Source: Micavibrio sp. UBA6139
GTDB taxonomy: Bacteria > Pseudomonadota > Alphaproteobacteria > Micavibrionales > Micavibrionaceae
Assembly (NCBI GenBank): GCA_002423285.1
Contig: DIVF01000027.1
Location: 1 to 43,864, forward strand
Direction of reading: 5' to 3'
Length of the DNA stretch: 43,864 bases
The notes under the pieces were generated by a model. The model worked only from the letters and a program-made list of their open reading frames with translations. It was not told where the DNA came from and ran no database searches. Both the position numbers and the translations under genes were made by a program. This document shows positions 7,599-15,498 of the stretch, in pieces; the first letter of the stretch is position 1, and each line of letters begins with the position of its first letter.

Positions 7599-7615
7599 GT
7601 GGGCAAAAGTAAGCA
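7599..7615 (+). repeat. 17-bp direct repeat, right copy
   Basis: Exact second copy of GTGGGCAAAAGTAAGCA, 37 nt after the DUF1566 stop codon. No coding sequence uses it here, unlike the left copy at 6509-6525. Confidence 0.75.
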
Positions 7616-7680
7616 CCGTATTGCCAGCCTTGTAATGGCAGGCCTATCCTGTAGCAAAATTATTACAGGACAGGGATTTC

Positions 7681-9159
7681 ATGACGATTTCAATTGATCA
7701 GGCCATTGATGCCGCCTTTAAGGGGCTGGCAGATTTCAGTGAATCATTTCTCTTTTACAGCTTTAACCTGAACCTGTCCGATGGGGCCGGGGGTGTGACC
7801 GCCGTCGCATTTCCGCTGATCCTGATATGGCTGTTTGCGGCAGGGGTCATTTTCACCCTGTATTTCGGGTTTATCAACCTGCGCCTGTTCAAGCATTCCT
7901 TTGATATCGTCCGGGGCAAATTTGACGAGCCAAAGGCCGACGGGCAGATCAATAATTTTCAGGCCTTGATGGCGTCCTTGGCGGCCACCGTGGGGCTTGG
8001 CAATATCGCCGGTGTGGCGGTTGCAGTATCGGTTGGCGGGCCGGGGGCCACGGTATGGATGATTGCCATGGGCTTTATCGGCATGTCCACCAAGTTTGCC
8101 GAAGTGACCGCCGGGGTCAAATATCGCCGTTGTTTTACTAATAAACACGGGGAAAAGGATATTTCCGGCGGCCCGATGTATTACCTGCAAGACGCGCTGG
8201 CCAATCGCGGCTGGCCGCGTTTTGGTAAGATTTTAGCCGTTATCTTTGCGCTGTGCTGCATTGGCGGGGCTTTTGGCGGCGGGAATATGTTCCAGGCCAA
8301 TCAGACCTTTGTTCAGTTTGTAAACGCCACGGGTGGCGAGGCCAGCTGGTTTGCGGGTAAGGGGTGGTTGTTTGGGATCATTCTGGCGGCCATGACCGGG
8401 GCAGTTATTATTGGCGGGATCAAGTCCATTGCACGGGTTTCATCGCTGGTGGTGCCCGTGATGGCCGTTTTGTATGTGTTGGTCGGGTGTTTTGTTCTGG
8501 CGGTGAATTACCATGCCTTACCGGCGGCTGTTGCAACCATCTTTACCTCGGCGTTTTCGCTTGAGGCCGGGGTTGGCGGATTACTGGGAGCGATTTTGGT
8601 GGGGGTTAAGCGCGCTTCGTTCTCGAACGAGGCCGGTCTTGGTTCTGCCGCGATTGTCCAGTCCTGTGCCCGAACGGCGGAACCTGTTCGGCAGGGGATT
8701 GCCTCGATGATGGGGCCGTTTTTGGACACGGTGGTTATTTGTACGATGACAGCGTTAATCATTGTGGTGTCCGGGGTCTATGAGGGCGGACAGGGGATGG
8801 AGGGTGTTTCGTTAACGTCCCGCGCATTCTCAACCGCTATTCCGTGGGCACCGCAGTTTCTTGCCATAACAGTGTTCTTGTTTGCCTATTCCACGCTGAT
8901 CGGCTGGTCCTATTACGGGGTTAAGGCGGCTACGTTCATTTTTGGGGAGCGTTTTTCCGTAGAGTACGTCTTCAAAATTGCCTTTTGCTTGTGTGTGGTG
9001 GTTGGGTGTGCGGCTGATTTGACGAATGTTATTCGTTTTACGGATGCGATGATCCTGTCCATGGCCTTCCCGAATATTATCGGGTTGTACATCATGGCGC
9101 CTGAACTGAAGCGGGATTTGAAATCGTACCTCGCCCGCAGGAAATCCGGGGTTCTGTAA
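7681..9159 (+). CDS. AGCS-family amino acid:Na+ symporter
   Basis: Inner-membrane carrier that imports a small amino acid (alanine or glycine in characterised members) with sodium. The 492 residues form about ten to eleven hydrophobic helices and contain the family's signature stretches: ATVGLGNIAGVAVAVSVGGP near residue 100, ISGGPMYYLQ near 160, and KRASFSNEAGLGSAAIVQS near 310. Length is typical. The ATG at 7681 is preceded by an AGGACAGGG ribosome binding site. A 7-bp inverted repeat (TCCTGTA ... TACAGGA, 7647-7670) overlaps that site and could form a small hairpin affecting translation. The gene stands alone; a folded intergenic element follows its stop codon. The exact substrate cannot be read from the sequence. 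Confidence 0.93.
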   Translation: MTISIDQAIDAAFKGLADFSESFLFYSFNLNLSDGAGGVTAVAFPLILIWLFAAGVIFTLYFGFINLRLFKHSFDIVRGKFDEPKADGQINNFQALMASLAATVGLGNIAGVAVAVSVGGPGATVWMIAMGFIGMSTKFAEVTAGVKYRRCFTNKHGEKDISGGPMYYLQDALANRGWPRFGKILAVIFALCCIGGAFGGGNMFQANQTFVQFVNATGGEASWFAGKGWLFGIILAAMTGAVIIGGIKSIARVSSLVVPVMAVLYVLVGCFVLAVNYHALPAAVATIFTSAFSLEAGVGGLLGAILVGVKRASFSNEAGLGSAAIVQSCARTAEPVRQGIASMMGPFLDTVVICTMTALIIVVSGVYEGGQGMEGVSLTSRAFSTAIPWAPQFLAITVFLFAYSTLIGWSYYGVKAATFIFGERFSVEYVFKIAFCLCVVVGCAADLTNVIRFTDAMILSMAFPNIIGLYIMAPELKRDLKSYLARRKSGVL

Positions 9160-9178
9160 AACAGGCTTATTTCGTTTC

Positions 9179-9242
9179 TAGCAGTGTATAACTTTGGCGG
9201 GACAGGGGAATTAACCTTGTCCGGCAAAGGCTTTCACTGCTA
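9179..9242 (+). ncRNA. structured intergenic RNA element (candidate)
   Basis: Three stems are nested: outer TAGCAGTG (9179-9186) with CACTGCTA (9235-9242), middle CTTTG (9192-9196) with CAAAG (9225-9229), inner GGACAGGG (9200-9207) with CCTTGTCC (9215-9222, one G-U pair) closing a 7-nt loop. Together they make about 21 base pairs in 64 nt. No U-run follows on either strand, so it is not an ordinary intrinsic terminator. It starts 20 nt after the symporter stop and ends 58 nt before the next ATG. It could protect the 3' end of the symporter mRNA, act in the leader of the next gene or be a small RNA. Confidence 0.4.
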
Positions 9243-9300
9243 AATTCAGCCCGTTTCCAACACATATATTTTTTAACGCCAGTGGCCCGGGAGAGACCTG

Positions 9301-12300
9301 ATGACACACCCATATTCTGTGGATCAAAACGAAGATAAAATCGTTGAGAATCAAGTGGATGAAATCGTTTCTTCAGATGATACTTCACCTTTGTCTCTGG
9401 CGGGTCTGACCGCGCGTCGTAACAGCGAATATCGCATCAAATCGGGTCTGAAAAGCCTGCGGATCACCGCGGCCCCCGACATGGACAACGCGCCGCAACT
9501 GACTGAAACGCCAATGATTTCTGCATCCCGCGCCCATATGGATGATGTCGATGATGAGCCTGTTTTGATGCTCTCTCCACTCAATGCCGGGTCGTTCAAG
9601 CAGGGCGTGTTCAGCCGCATCCTGCAAATCGGTGGTTTGTTTATCTCTGTCTTCTGGGTTGCCGTTTGTGCGTTCTATCTGGTTGACCAAGCCAATAGCG
9701 GGAACATGACCGCCATTACACCGGATCGCCTTGGTGCGATGGTCACCGGGGTCTTGGCTCCGGTTGCCTTGCTGTGGATGATTATTTCCACAATCCTGCG
9801 CAGTGCGGATGTGCAGAACTACGCGGAAGCTCTGCGTGGGGAACTCCAATCCCTGATCTTCCCAACCGAAGAACGCTCCCGCGTTGTTCACCGGGATATT
9901 GAGGCGCTGTGCCGTCAGGCGTCTGATCTGGCTGCGTCTTCCAAGGCTGTGATTAAATCCATTCACCGTGCCCGCGCTGGACTGCGCTCCGAAATCCGTG
10001 ACTTCGTTGGTATTTCTAAAAAGACTGAATTCCATATTGACCGTCTGGCCGATACTTTGCAGGAACGCACCGCGAAACTGGTGGTCCTGACCGAAGAAAT
10101 CGAACAACGCACCAGCACCATCAGCGAAAAGACAGAAGCTGGCGTTGGCGCATGGGACGAGGCAACCAAAACCGTAATTTCCCGTGCCGAGGAAATGGAA
10201 GAAACCCTGACACGCGGTGCCGACAAGATTCTGGATGCCGCCGATATCGCCCGTGATAAGGCCAAGGATATCGAAGCCCATCTGGAAGGCAGCTATGAAA
10301 ACCTGAACAAAACCGTGGATCAGGTGGCAGAACGCCTGACAGGCCTGAGTGGTCAGTTTGATGAACACACCGCTGGCCTGAGCGTCGCGGCGGAGAAGGT
10401 ATCATCCGAAACCACACGCCTGAGTGCCTCCATCGAAGGGCAGATCAATAACCTTGAATCCATGACGGGCCGGACGCTGGAAGCGATGGCGAAATCAAGC
10501 CAGACCATCCAAGACCACCGTGAAGCGCTGGATAAGGGCGCGGACAACGTGGCGAAACAGGCTGAGCGCATTGCCGGCACCATCAACGCCAGCCTTGTGA
10601 ACCTGAACGACGCGGCGGACAGCATTGTCATGCGTACGGACAGCCTTGAAACCCGTATTTCGACACAGGCCGAGTCTTTGCGTGAAACCGCACGGTCCCT
10701 GACCGCCGAAGCTGAAACCATTGAGCAGGCCGGGGTTTCTGCCGCGAACAAGTTGAGTGAAGCCATGGGAACCGCCATGACGGGTGCGGAATCCATCTCT
10801 GGGGCGGTGCGCCGTGCCATTGAATCGCTGGAAAAATCGACCGGTTCCGCCAAGGAACAGGCCGAAAACATGATCCAGTCCGCCAGTGAGCATATCAGCA
10901 AGCTAAACGCAGCCGGGGCAGGCAACGTCGAACACATCCGTTCCATCGTTTCCATGCTGGAACAAAGCCGCACCCAGATCGAAGAGGCTTCGCGCCTTGC
11001 CGATATGCAGGTTGGTAAACTCTCAGCGGCTGTTGAAAACCAATCGGAACAGATCACCGTCACCACGGCCAATATCGTGGACCGGATTGAATCGGTTCGT
11101 TCCGCCCTTGCTGATCCGTTGAAGGACATGGTTCTGGCCGTATCCGAAGCCGATCACAAGCATGAGGAAATCGAAAACACACTGCGCCGCCGTGTGGCTG
11201 ATTTGAACGATGCCAGCGACAAGGCCCGGGGCAGTGCGGAACATATCCGTGATGTTCTGCGCGGTCAGGCACAGGATATTTCAACCCTTGCCGGTCAAAT
11301 CGCCGGGAATTCCCGTTCCATCAACGAACAAATGGTCACACAGCGTGATGGTTTGTCGGAACAGGTCCGTAAATCCTTGGCCGATGTTGATCTGGTTCAG
11401 CGCGCGCTGGAAGCACAGGCCACCCGCTTGCGCGATATTTCCGAAGGTGCGGTGGGCGATGTCACCCGTCTGGAAGGCCAGATTGAAACCCGCTACACCG
11501 AAGTCAGCCGTGTCGCGGAACGTGCCATTGCCGACCTTTCAACGCTGGATGATGCCGTTGGCAACCATGTGACCGCGTTGAAAACGCAGTCGGAAACGGC
11601 GACCACCTCCATCAGCACCGTGCGTGAAGCTCTGGCCCAGACCGCCAGTGGGTTTGAGCCTGTCTTCACCCGTGCTGTTGCACAGGCCAATGACGCGCAT
11701 GAAGCCTATGACCGCCTGCGTGTAAACTTTGATACCACCACGACCAGCAATCTCGACCGGATGAAACAAATCGGTATCGTGTTCGAAGAACGCCTGTCGT
11801 CCTTGCGCACTGGGTCCGATCAGGCGGCGACGATCCTGCGTTCATCGAGTGATGAGCTGCAAGACCGGGTCATCGAGATCGAAACCGCAGCCCGTTCGGC
11901 CAGCGACAAGATGCGTGATATCCAGTCTTCCTTGGAAAGCCAATCATCGGACATTCACCTGGTCACCGATCAGGCCTTGCTGAAAATTGAATCCATCCAA
12001 AAGGCGATCAACGAACAATTCCACGAATTGTCCGAAGCCGTTGGGCAGTCCTTGACCCGGATGGGCGATATTGTTCAAGAGCTCGGCAAATCAGCAGAGA
12101 CCGTTGATTCCGTATCGGAACGCGTCGTCAGCCGGATCGCCCATGTTGGTGAAACCGCCCGCGATGAAAGCGAAAACCTGAACATTGCCTCCGCCAAATC
12201 GGTCCAGCTGGCCGAAGTTTTAGTCGCGCAAGTTCAGTCCGAAGCTGACACATTGCTGAAAAACTCCAAAGAAACCCTGATGGAGTTGAAGAAAACAGGC

Positions 12301-13098
12301 GATGCCTTTGCCCAGCGGACCCGCGAAGTGGCTGAACAGATGAAGGCTTCGCTGCAAACCTCGCAGGCCTATGGTTCTGAACTGCGCAATCAGGCCAGCG
12401 TTGTGGCGGAAACATCATCCGCTTCTGCTGACCGGATCAGCCAGGCGGTTGTTGATCTGCGCAGCCAGATGGATGACATCACCGATGCGGCCAATGGCGC
12501 GGCGGAGAAAATCGAAACCTCGCGTGGTTCCCTGGCCCGTGAATCGGAACGTCTTGTTTCCGTCACGACCTCGGCGATCCGTGCGGCGGATGATGCATCT
12601 TCCACCTTCAGCCGTCAGTCCAATGCCCTGTTCAAGGCCGCGCAAGACGCAGCCCAGCATGTCGAGGACATCCGCAAGGCCGAATGGAGAACACAGCGTG
12701 AGGCGTTCTTGTCCTCCGCCAAGTTCATCGTTGAATCCTTGCACTCCCTGTCTGTTGACCTGACACGGATGATGGACGGCGAAGTGCCGGAAAAAACATG
12801 GAAAGCCTTCCAAAAGGGCGATGTCGGCGCGTTTACCCGCCGTCTGGCTCAATTGGGTGGTGATCTGCCGATGGACAAATTGCGCGACAAATTTGCGTCT
12901 GACAGCGAATTCCGCACCTATGTCCAACGCTTCACCCGTCAGTTCGAAGATATGTTCGATCAGGCGATTGCGAATGACCACGGTGATCTATTGGCCTCAA
13001 CCTTCGTTTCCAGCGATATGGGACGCCTGTACGGTATTCTGTGCGCGGCGGCGGGTCGTGAGCCTAAGTTTGAGCGGGACATTCATCGCGCTGCCTAA
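9301..13098 (+). CDS. giant membrane-anchored coiled-coil protein (polarity type)
   Basis: A 1265-residue protein. Residues 1-105 are polar and acidic; two transmembrane helices follow (about 107-128 and 144-166) with a short loop between; residues ~170-1140 are almost continuous helix rich in A, E, S, T, R and D with repeated ISxxAE/DxIESI-like heptads, i.e. a very long coiled coil; the last ~115 residues form a distinct conserved-looking domain (RTQREAFLSSAKFIVESL ... MGRLYGILCAAAGREPKF). This plan resembles alphaproteobacterial pole or growth-zone organisers such as Caulobacter TipN and the Agrobacterium growth pole ring protein (apolipoprotein-like coiled coil). The similarity is one of architecture and of the C-terminal pattern as I recall it, not proven homology. 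It probably acts at the inner membrane as a scaffold. It stands just before an EamA-like gene 31 nt downstream. Confidence 0.7.
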   Translation: MTHPYSVDQNEDKIVENQVDEIVSSDDTSPLSLAGLTARRNSEYRIKSGLKSLRITAAPDMDNAPQLTETPMISASRAHMDDVDDEPVLMLSPLNAGSFKQGVFSRILQIGGLFISVFWVAVCAFYLVDQANSGNMTAITPDRLGAMVTGVLAPVALLWMIISTILRSADVQNYAEALRGELQSLIFPTEERSRVVHRDIEALCRQASDLAASSKAVIKSIHRARAGLRSEIRDFVGISKKTEFHIDRLADTLQERTAKLVVLTEEIEQRTSTISEKTEAGVGAWDEATKTVISRAEEMEETLTRGADKILDAADIARDKAKDIEAHLEGSYENLNKTVDQVAERLTGLSGQFDEHTAGLSVAAEKVSSETTRLSASIEGQINNLESMTGRTLEAMAKSSQTIQDHREALDKGADNVAKQAERIAGTINASLVNLNDAADSIVMRTDSLETRISTQAESLRETARSLTAEAETIEQAGVSAANKLSEAMGTAMTGAESISGAVRRAIESLEKSTGSAKEQAENMIQSASEHISKLNAAGAGNVEHIRSIVSMLEQSRTQIEEASRLADMQVGKLSAAVENQSEQITVTTANIVDRIESVRSALADPLKDMVLAVSEADHKHEEIENTLRRRVADLNDASDKARGSAEHIRDVLRGQAQDISTLAGQIAGNSRSINEQMVTQRDGLSEQVRKSLADVDLVQRALEAQATRLRDISEGAVGDVTRLEGQIETRYTEVSRVAERAIADLSTLDDAVGNHVTALKTQSETATTSISTVREALAQTASGFEPVFTRAVAQANDAHEAYDRLRVNFDTTTTSNLDRMKQIGIVFEERLSSLRTGSDQAATILRSSSDELQDRVIEIETAARSASDKMRDIQSSLESQSSDIHLVTDQALLKIESIQKAINEQFHELSEAVGQSLTRMGDIVQELGKSAETVDSVSERVVSRIAHVGETARDESENLNIASAKSVQLAEVLVAQVQSEADTLLKNSKETLMELKKTGDAFAQRTREVAEQMKASLQTSQAYGSELRNQASVVAETSSASADRISQAVVDLRSQMDDITDAANGAAEKIETSRGSLARESERLVSVTTSAIRAADDASSTFSRQSNALFKAAQDAAQHVEDIRKAEWRTQREAFLSSAKFIVESLHSLSVDLTRMMDGEVPEKTWKAFQKGDVGAFTRRLAQLGGDLPMDKLRDKFASDSEFRTYVQRFTRQFEDMFDQAIANDHGDLLASTFVSSDMGRLYGILCAAAGREPKFERDIHRAA

Positions 13099-13129
13099 TT
13101 CTTCTTTGGGCAGAGCAGGGGCTTATTAA

Positions 13130-14041
13130 ATGACCTGGGTTTTATATGCGTCATTTATGCCTCTGCTCTGGTCCTTGGGGAATGTTCTGGACCAATATAT
13201 TGCGCGTGAAGCGTTCCAGCGTTCTGCCTTTTCCTTCCTGATTATTTCCGGCCTTGTGACCATTCCGCTGGCGATTGCTTTGGGCGTGTTGAACCCCCAT
13301 GTTTTGCAAATTCCATGGCCAACGATTTTGGTATTGACGGTCGGTGGGATGATCGGCTTTGCCGGGGCGTGGCCCTATATCATTGCGCTGACCGAAGATG
13401 ACGCGTCAAACGCCATTCCGGTGTTACAGACTGTTCCAGTGTTTGTGTATTTGCTGGGGTTTTTGCTGCTGGGGGAAACGCTGACCTGGGTGCAGATGCT
13501 GGGGGCGGCGTTGGTGGTTAGCGGGGCGGTGGCCTTTGTCTGGAATCCGCATACGCGGAAAATTCATACGCGCACCTTGTTCCTGATGCTGGCATCGTCC
13601 CTGATCTGGGCCGGGTATGCGGTGTGGATTCGTTATTGGGCACAGGAATTGCCGTGGATTACGGTGACGTTTTGGAACTATGCAGCGTGGTGTTTGTTGG
13701 GTCTGGTTGGTGTTGTGCTCAGCCGTCCGATCATGGGTGATTTCAAGGCGCTGTTTAAACCCGCTGTGCGGCACATTTTCCTACCGATTTTATTCGCGCA
13801 GCAATTCTTTGCCTGTACGGCAGATATGCTGCAAACACGGGCGTTATCGCTGGCACCGACCGGTGTTCAGGTGATCTTGTTCAACGGTATTCAACCGGTT
13901 GTGATTATGCTTCTTTGTGGATTGTTCTATTACTGGCGGCCTGATATTTACCAGCGCGTTCAATGGAACCGTCGCCTTGCCATTCGGTTTACCTGCGTGG
14001 CCGTGACGTTGATCGGTCTGGCGTTGTTGTTGCAGGTTTAG
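13130..14041 (+). CDS. EamA/DMT-superfamily permease
   Basis: A 303-residue inner-membrane protein with about ten hydrophobic helices in two halves, the layout of drug/metabolite (EamA-like) transporters. Landmarks are the ALTEDDASNAIPVLQTVPVF stretch, the LLGETLTWVQMLGAALVVSG pair of helices that ends the first half in this family, and an equivalent APTGVQVILFNGIQPVVIML region in the second half. Substrate is not predictable. It begins 31 nt after the coiled-coil gene and may be cotranscribed with it. Its stop codon overlaps the convergent stop of the small lipoprotein gene, so no terminator separates them. Confidence 0.82.
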   Translation: MTWVLYASFMPLLWSLGNVLDQYIAREAFQRSAFSFLIISGLVTIPLAIALGVLNPHVLQIPWPTILVLTVGGMIGFAGAWPYIIALTEDDASNAIPVLQTVPVFVYLLGFLLLGETLTWVQMLGAALVVSGAVAFVWNPHTRKIHTRTLFLMLASSLIWAGYAVWIRYWAQELPWITVTFWNYAAWCLLGLVGVVLSRPIMGDFKALFKPAVRHIFLPILFAQQFFACTADMLQTRALSLAPTGVQVILFNGIQPVVIMLLCGLFYYWRPDIYQRVQWNRRLAIRFTCVAVTLIGLALLLQV

Positions 14042-14340
14042 CGCAGTTTAAACGCCATCACGTGCAGCATGCCGTTATGCACCTTGCAAAGTTTTTCTGT
14101 TGTATCGAAACGGAACAGGTGGCCGGGGCGGTCATCGGTTTCACCGCGAATGAAGGTCGGATTGACCTGTCGCGCATCGGTCACGGTATAGATTGCGTGA
14201 TCGGGTTCATGCGCATCGTAAATGACAAAGCTGGTTTCCCCGGTTTTTTTGCAGACAGCTTGCGTTTCCGGTACGGTTTCGGCGCAGCCAGCAAGGGCAA
14301 AGGCGGAGAGCAAGGGCAGGGCCTCTAGAATGTTTGTCAT
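14038..14340 (-). CDS. small lipoprotein of unknown function
   Basis: A 100-residue protein with a lipoprotein signal: MTNILEALPLLSAFALAGC, the cysteine being the predicted lipidation site. The ATG at 14340 is chosen over the longer frame because GGAG lies five bases upstream and it gives a compact signal peptide. The mature part has two further cysteines (AVCKK, KLCKV) that may form a disulfide, and a short beta-rich pattern (SFVIYDAHEPDHAIYTVTDARQV). I do not recognise the family. It is convergent with the permease gene, with overlapping stop codons, and divergent from the HAD gene. Confidence 0.7.
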   Translation of the reverse strand: MTNILEALPLLSAFALAGCAETVPETQAVCKKTGETSFVIYDAHEPDHAIYTVTDARQVNPTFIRGETDDRPGHLFRFDTTEKLCKVHNGMLHVMAFKLR

Positions 14341-14428
14341 AAATACTCCAATCGTTAGATCTTTGAATACGCCCATTTGTGCAGTGTGTCAATTTTTGCC
14401 GATTTTGCGCCCAATGTCGCCTAACTTA

Positions 14429-14456
14429 TTGATAAAAAACAATTATTTTTGATAAT
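14429..14456 (+). promoter_or_regulatory. sigma70-like promoter for the HAD gene
   Basis: TTGATA at 14429-14434 and GATAAT at 14451-14456 with a 16-nt spacer, each matching the consensus at five of six positions, in an AT-rich stretch 60 nt upstream of the ATG at 14516. A short hairpin (CTATCC...GGATAG-like, around 14475-14492) lies in the resulting 5' leader. Confidence 0.55.
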
Positions 14457-14515
14457 CTTTTGTGAACGAATTTCACCTATCCTTTTGATAGGGAACAAGA
14501 ATCACAGGAATCACT

Positions 14516-15451
14516 ATGTCCAAGACAAAATTCTGCCAGGGTATTTCTGACATCTCCGACAGCTACAATGCTTTTATCCTCGATCAATGGGGGGTTCTGC
14601 ATAACGGAGAAAAACCTTATGACGGCGTAGTTGATTGCTTGAAGGAACTAAAAGCGCGCAACAAATACGTGATTATCCTGTCCAATTCCGGCAAGCGTGC
14701 GGAGGAGAATGCGGAAACGCTGAAGAATCTCGGCATTGGCCCCAGCCTTTATGACACCATCGTCACCTCCGGTGAAATGACATGGCAGGGTTTGCAGGAT
14801 CAGGCCGACGGTGTGTTTAAAGACATTGGCACAAAATGCTTTTTGCTGAGCCGTGGTGGGGACCGCTCCATCGTGAATGGCTTGAACCATATTCAGGTGG
14901 TCGATGATATTGAAGATGCAGATTTCTTGCTGATCAGTGGGTCTGATGCCCCTGAAAAAACCATGGTTGATTACTATGAACCCATCTTAAAAGCCGCTAT
15001 TCGCAAGCGTTTAAAGGCTATCTGTGCGAACCCTGATAACCGCGCGTTGATCGGCAATTCCTACACCATCGGACCCGGCATGATTGCGCGGCGTTATGAA
15101 GATTTCGGCGGCGTGGTCAGTTATATCGGCAAACCGCATAAACCAATTTTCCAGCACTGCATTAAATTGCTCCAGACAAAGGGGATTTATCCCGGCGATA
15201 CCGTCATGATCGGCGACACCATGGCCCATGACATCATGGGGGCGGCGGCGGTTGAGATTGATACTTGCCTTGTCAAATGCGGCATACACTGGGGTGCCTT
15301 CAAGGAAGCAAGATCGCTGGCCGAGGTGGACAAGATTTTGAACGTCCTGATTATGCAGTATCACAATATTCGGCCAACCTATCTGGTCAATATGCTGCAA
15401 TGGGGCCGTGCCTTGCCAGACCGCAAGCATAAAAAGCGCAAAACAGCCTAA
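14516..15451 (+). CDS. HAD class IIA hydrolase-like protein (TIGR01459 type)
   Basis: A 311-residue cytosolic protein of the haloacid dehalogenase superfamily, subfamily IIA. Motif I is LDQWGVLHNG, motif II ILSNSGKR, motif III/IV YIGKPHKPIF followed by MIGDTMAHDIMGA. The second aspartate of the usual DxD is tryptophan here (DQW), which is the recognised form in the alphaproteobacterial TIGR01459 group, whose natural substrate is not known. With that general acid missing, ordinary phosphatase activity is doubtful. The ATG follows AGGAATCACT and a good promoter. It lies 47 nt before the ABC exporter gene and may be cotranscribed with it. Confidence 0.85.
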   Translation: MSKTKFCQGISDISDSYNAFILDQWGVLHNGEKPYDGVVDCLKELKARNKYVIILSNSGKRAEENAETLKNLGIGPSLYDTIVTSGEMTWQGLQDQADGVFKDIGTKCFLLSRGGDRSIVNGLNHIQVVDDIEDADFLLISGSDAPEKTMVDYYEPILKAAIRKRLKAICANPDNRALIGNSYTIGPGMIARRYEDFGGVVSYIGKPHKPIFQHCIKLLQTKGIYPGDTVMIGDTMAHDIMGAAAVEIDTCLVKCGIHWGAFKEARSLAEVDKILNVLIMQYHNIRPTYLVNMLQWGRALPDRKHKKRKTA

Positions 15452-15498
15452 ATAAGGTTGTTTTGTCTTCTTCTTCAACGTGCTAGCCTTGCAGTACG

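Noticed and set aside
9385..10368. 327-codon open frame on the minus strand
   Set aside because: Complement of the coiled-coil gene's 5' part; no domain, no ribosome binding site, codon pattern of a shadow frame.
10353..11129. 258-codon open frame on the minus strand
   Set aside because: It lies entirely within the coiled-coil gene, opposite strand; low-complexity S/A/R composition follows from the sense-strand heptads, and there is no ribosome binding site.
13424..13774. 116-codon open frame on the minus strand
   Set aside because: Antisense to the EamA-like permease; Gln/His/Arg-rich translation typical of the complement of a membrane protein gene.
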